Source: JALZKA01 sp963734015 (GTDB lineage Bacteria > Actinomycetota > Thermoleophilia > Solirubrobacterales > 70-9). From it: a stretch of DNA of 33,567 nucleotides. Positions 31,657-33,567 of this stretch are shown here, piece by piece; positions within the stretch are counted from its first letter, which is position 1, and the number at the start of each line of letters is the position of its first letter. The DNA lies in assembly GCA_963734015.1 (NCBI GenBank), contig CAVTFG010000009.1, positions 1 through 33,567 on the forward strand, given 5' to 3'. The notes beneath the pieces are model-generated. The model did no database searches. It was not told the DNA's origin and worked only from the letters and a program-made list of their open reading frames with translations. A program made the translations under genes and the position numbers.

Positions 31657-31718
31657 CTCCGCGGCTGCGATTCCGGCGCGATCCGAACGCTCGCGGGACG
31701 TGATCCTGCCGGACTCGC

Positions 31719-32114
31719 TCAGCGCTCGGGGCCGGCGACCCGGCCCAGGATGCGCGCCACCGCGGAGTCGTATTGCTCACCCGTCGGCGTATCGCCACCG
31801 GTCGGCGTATCGCCACCGCCTGGAGCCACCGGCGGCGCCGGAATGGCATCGCCAGGCTGCACAGGAATGAGGCGGATGCCGGCGAGAGTCCGGCCCCCGT
31901 CGCCGCGTCTGGCCGAACCGGCCGGGGACCTGGTGTTTCGCTGCCCCGTCGCTTGTCCGTTTCCGGGCGTGACGCCCGTCGGGATGTCACCCTCGACCTC
32001 GATGCCGCTCAGGGGGTTCGGGTCGCTCGGTTGCAGAAACGCGAAGTACACCATGACTCCCAGAGCCGCAACGCCGAGGGCTTGAAGGGCGATCGCAAAA
32101 GTCCGGGCGGTCAC
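31719..32114 (-). CDS. Membrane-anchored protein with PTGEQYD motif
   Basis: A 131-residue protein. One N-terminal helix (8-26) probably anchors it, with the rest outside. The external part is Gly/Pro/Thr-rich and ends with a tandem GDTPTG repeat (101-112) leading into PTGEQYDSAVARILGRV (110-126). PTGEQYD echoes PTGDQYD of the LPFTG protein encoded divergently at 32310 and PTGDQY of the one at 22685. It is not an LPXTG substrate. The GTG start at 32114 has AGGGGGG four bases upstream. Upstream lies an 11-bp repeat array placed exactly as for the divergent gene, so both are probably controlled together. It is 74 bases upstream of the kinase gene on the same strand. Function unknown. Confidence 0.75.
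   Translation of the reverse strand: MTARTFAIALQALGVAALGVMVYFAFLQPSDPNPLSGIEVEGDIPTGVTPGNGQATGQRNTRSPAGSARRGDGGRTLAGIRLIPVQPGDAIPAPPVAPGGGDTPTGGDTPTGEQYDSAVARILGRVAGPER
31783..31818. repeat. Perfect 18-bp tandem duplication
   Basis: Two identical 18-base units, 31783-31800 and 31801-31818, in frame. They add one extra GDTPTG hexapeptide next to the PTGEQYD motif. A young slippage expansion is likely. Confidence 0.85.
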
Positions 32115-32150
32115 GGAGCCCCCCTGTCTCTCGGTTTACGCACGCGTCCC

Positions 32151-32156
32151 AGACTG
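32151..32156 (-). promoter_or_regulatory. Candidate -10 (CAGTCT) for the PTGEQYD gene
   Basis: On the minus strand CAGTCT lies 10 bases beyond the proximal repeat unit (32167-32173). This is the same geometry as TAGGTT (32268-32273) on the other side. The predicted leader is about 30 bases. Confidence 0.35.
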
Positions 32157-32166
32157 GCTCACGATC

Positions 32167-32195
32167 ATGAGAGGGCGATGAGAGCGGGGTGAGAA
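32167..32195 (-). promoter_or_regulatory. Response-regulator operator array facing the PTGEQYD gene
   Basis: Three heptamers with starts exactly 11 bp apart: ATGAGAG at 32167, ATGAGAG at 32178 and GTGAGAA at 32189. Read on the minus strand these are TTCTCAC, CTCTCAT, CTCTCAT. The edge nearest the gene is 53 bp from its GTG. Direct repeats with 11-bp pitch are the hallmark of OmpR/PhoB-family sites. Confidence 0.65.
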
Positions 32196-32218
32196 GGGTT
32201 CCCAATCTTTTGACAAGG

Positions 32219-32257
32219 ATGAGAGCAACTCTCATGCGCGGCTCACGGTGCTCTCAC
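32219..32257 (+). promoter_or_regulatory. Response-regulator operator array facing the LPFTG gene
   Basis: CTCTCAT at 32229, GGCTCAC at 32240 and CTCTCAC at 32251, again with 11-bp pitch, plus an opposed ATGAGAG at 32219 that forms a perfect 7-bp dyad with the first unit. The proximal edge is 53 bp from the GTG at 32310, a mirror image of the other array. Confidence 0.65.
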
Positions 32258-32267
32258 GGCGCGCTCT

Positions 32268-32273
32268 TAGGTT
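32268..32273 (+). promoter_or_regulatory. Candidate -10 (TAGGTT) of the second LPFTG gene
   Basis: TAGGTT lies 10 bases downstream of the last repeat unit, as in activator-dependent PhoB-type promoters where the array replaces the -35. It predicts a leader of about 30 bases containing GGGGAGG (32296-32302), a strong ribosome site 7 bases before the GTG. Confidence 0.45.
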
Positions 32274-32309
32274 GTCATCGTCGTCATCTAGTTACGGGGA
32301 GGAACTCAC

Positions 32310-32642
32310 GTGCGCAGCACCAATCACAGGGTTAGAACGGGTCTTGTCGGACTGATCGCAGTCGTCGCGCTCAGCATCGGGATGCCCGCAGTGGCCGGAG
32401 CGCAGCAGGTCAGCGGTTCGACCGGCCCGACCGGCGACCAGTACGACCCGCCCGCCGTCCAGGTCGAAAATGCGGCCGGGGGCGGGGGCAACGAGGGCGG
32501 TAGCGCCCTGGCCGATCCCGTCGGCGGGCTGCCGTTCACCGGATTCGACGTGATCGCCATGCTTGCCGTAGCCCTTGCGGTTACCGGCCTTGGCCTCGGG
32601 TTGCAGCGGGCTGTCGCAAGGCAGACGCACGGGTCCGACTGA
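32310..32642 (+). CDS. LPFTG-anchored surface microprotein with GPTGDQYD motif
   Basis: A 110-residue exported protein, paralogous in layout to the one at 22685. A basic N-terminus and hydrophobic core (11-29) form a signal peptide with likely cleavage after AGA (29-31). The mature part is about 46 residues: QQVSGSTGPTGDQYDPPAVQ (32-51), a glycine-rich spacer, then the sorting signal GGLPFTGFD (72-80), a membrane helix (80-98) and a short basic/polar tail. The GTG start has GGGGAGG upstream. The promoter carries an 11-bp repeat array shared with the divergent PTGEQYD gene. A strong hairpin terminator follows. The role is unknown; it may be a cell-wall-linked spacer or ligand. Confidence 0.83.
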   Translation: MRSTNHRVRTGLVGLIAVVALSIGMPAVAGAQQVSGSTGPTGDQYDPPAVQVENAAGGGGNEGGSALADPVGGLPFTGFDVIAMLAVALAVTGLGLGLQRAVARQTHGSD

Positions 32643-32669
32643 CGCGTTTTCGCAACTAGCGCAAGGGGA

Positions 32670-32703
32670 GACACCGTGCCGGTCCGGGGGCCGGCACGGT
32701 GTC
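32670..32703. terminator. Strong hairpin terminator after the LPFTG gene
   Basis: A perfect 13-bp stem (32670-32682 with 32691-32703) and an 8-base loop, starting 27 bases after the LPFTG stop and ending before the convergent nfo stop. There is no long T-tract, only CTTCCC, so it may act on both strands. Confidence 0.7.
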
Positions 32704-32722
32704 CTTCCCGCTCTCCTGAGCT

Positions 32723-33567
32723 CTAGCGCCGGCGCCTGCGGTTCGCGAGTCCCTCGCGACGCAGGCGTTTCGCGATTCTGACCTGCCCCAGGTCCGGCCC
32801 GCCCGCGTCGGGCCCGGTCTCGAGCAGCGCCGGGAGCCCCTCGAACCGTGGCTCGGAGAGGAACACCCGGAGCCCACGCTCGCCGAGCTCTCCGTCGCCG
32901 AGCGTCGCATGCCGGTCGCGGTTCGACCCAAGCGGCATTCTGGAGTCGTTGATGTGAAGCGCCTTGAGGCGGTCGAGCCCGATCTTCACGTCCAGCTCGT
33001 CGATCACCTCGGCCAGCGCACCGCGCCGCCGGACCTCGAAGCCCGAGGCGAGCATGTGGCAGCAGTCGAGGCAGAGCCCGAGGCGCCCGCCGCCTCCACC
33101 GAGCTCGATGATCCGCGCCAGCTCGTCGAAGTCACGGCCGAGGGTCCCGCCCGCGCCCGCCGTATCCTCGAGCAGGATCGGGCAGCGCTCGGTCTCGGCG
33201 AGCGTCTCTCGGAGGGCTTCGCCGACGGCCGCCAGGGACTCGTCGTAGTCCCGGCCCTTTTGAGCCCCTGGATGGAGCACGACACCGATGGCGCCGATCC
33301 GGTCGCCCAGCGCCAGGGCGCTCTTCAGCGCGGTCAGGGACTTATCCCGGATCTCGTCCTCCTCGGAGGCGCAGTTGATCAGGTAGACGGCGTGGATCGC
33401 GACGGATTCGATGCGCGACGAGTCGAGCGCCGTGCGAAACTCGGCGACGTCGTCGTCGCTGTAGACGTTGGGTCGCCAGGCGCGTGAGCTCTGGTTGAAG
33501 ATCTGGATTGCATCCGACTCGCGCTCGACCCCGCGCTCGACGGCGTTGACCAGCCCGCCCGCTATGG
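32723..33567 (-). CDS. nfo: Endonuclease IV (AP endonuclease), N-terminus outside window
   Basis: Repair endonuclease that cuts at abasic sites using three zinc ions in a TIM barrel. Visible from near the N-terminus: IAGGLVNAVERG, DAIQIFNQSSRAWRP, AIHAVYLINCAS, VVLHPGAQKGRDYDESL (zinc-binding His), ILLEDTAGAGGTLG (Glu ligand), LGLCLDCCHMLASGF (Asp and His ligands), ALHINDSRMPLGSNRDRHAT and LGDGELG. All metal-ligand motifs I know for the family are present. Only about 10 residues are missing at the start. LEDTAG replaces the more usual LENTAG, and CLDCCH the usual CLDTCH. It ends in a run of arginines, and the strong hairpin at 32670-32703 follows. Confidence 0.92.
   Translation of the reverse strand, partial: IAGGLVNAVERGVERESDAIQIFNQSSRAWRPNVYSDDDVAEFRTALDSSRIESVAIHAVYLINCASEEDEIRDKSLTALKSALALGDRIGAIGVVLHPGAQKGRDYDESLAAVGEALRETLAETERCPILLEDTAGAGGTLGRDFDELARIIELGGGGGRLGLCLDCCHMLASGFEVRRRGALAEVIDELDVKIGLDRLKALHINDSRMPLGSNRDRHATLGDGELGERGLRVFLSEPRFEGLPALLETGPDAGGPDLGQVRIAKRLRREGLANRRRRR

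Noticed and set aside
32210..32215. Perfect TTGACA as a -35 box upstream of the second LPFTG gene
   Set aside because: At 15-18 bases downstream there is only the CTCTCATGCG of the repeat array, not a -10. The box beside the array (TAGGTT) is too far for this -35.
32167..32257. CRISPR or transposon end repeats
   Set aside because: The units are 7 bases with an 11-bp pitch and no spacers. Position relative to both starts fits an operator instead.

Overview
The window is about 70% GC and packed with genes on both strands. Many genes overlap by ATGA or TGATG, start at GTG or TTG, and lack long leaders. It encodes a class E-like sortase, LPFTG proteins, an Rpf-type transglycosylase domain, a BldC-like regulator and a SpoIIE/STAS partner-switching pair. 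This points to a chromosomal segment of an actinomycete. I would guess the class Thermoleophilia (Solirubrobacter/Gaiella-like), but that placement is inference. I see no insertion sequence, prophage, tRNA, rRNA or CRISPR array, and no gene-free stretch longer than about 230 bases.

Layout. (1) 1-11300 is an exopolysaccharide locus: a flippase (cut by the window edge), a NodB deacetylase, a glucuronyl C5-epimerase-like protein, two GT4 glycosyltransferases, two O-antigen-ligase/polymerase-like membrane proteins (one with a TPR tail) and a Wzz/BY-kinase. Two small paralogous coiled-coil proteins flank the second polymerase. (2) 11300-16040 holds a sortase, argG with an overlapping 50-residue membrane protein, a secreted coiled-coil/Rpf-like protein and an MFS transporter. 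(3) 16260-22470 is a signalling block: HD-GYP phosphodiesterase, BldC-like protein, MerR with a decayed B12 domain, degenerate GGDEF protein, SpoIIE phosphatase fused to an RsbW-like kinase, STAS antagonist, and a LuxR-GAF regulator. (4) 22685-25042 is an operon of a tiny LPFTG surface protein, a polyprenyl-phosphate sugar transferase and a PAS-LuxR regulator. (5) 25087-29524 holds sixA, dnaE and a nine-cysteine protein. (6) 29551-32642 holds an OmpR-type two-component system whose kinase is frameshifted, a membrane-anchored protein and a second LPFTG protein. The last two genes diverge from a mirror-symmetric array of 11-bp repeats. (7) The 3' end carries endonuclease IV (nfo), lacking its N-terminus.

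The most interesting pattern is a dispersed surface system. Two secreted microproteins of about 45 mature residues share PTGDQY near the mature N-terminus and GGLPFTGFD at the sorting site. A third, membrane-anchored protein carries PTGEQYD. One LPFTG gene is translationally coupled to a sugar transferase. The other shares a divergent operator region with the PTGEQYD gene, next to a two-component system. The sortase at 11307-12038 is the only candidate anchoring enzyme in view. A second pattern is a set of probable leaderless genes, in which a TANNNT box lies exactly 6 bases before the start codon.
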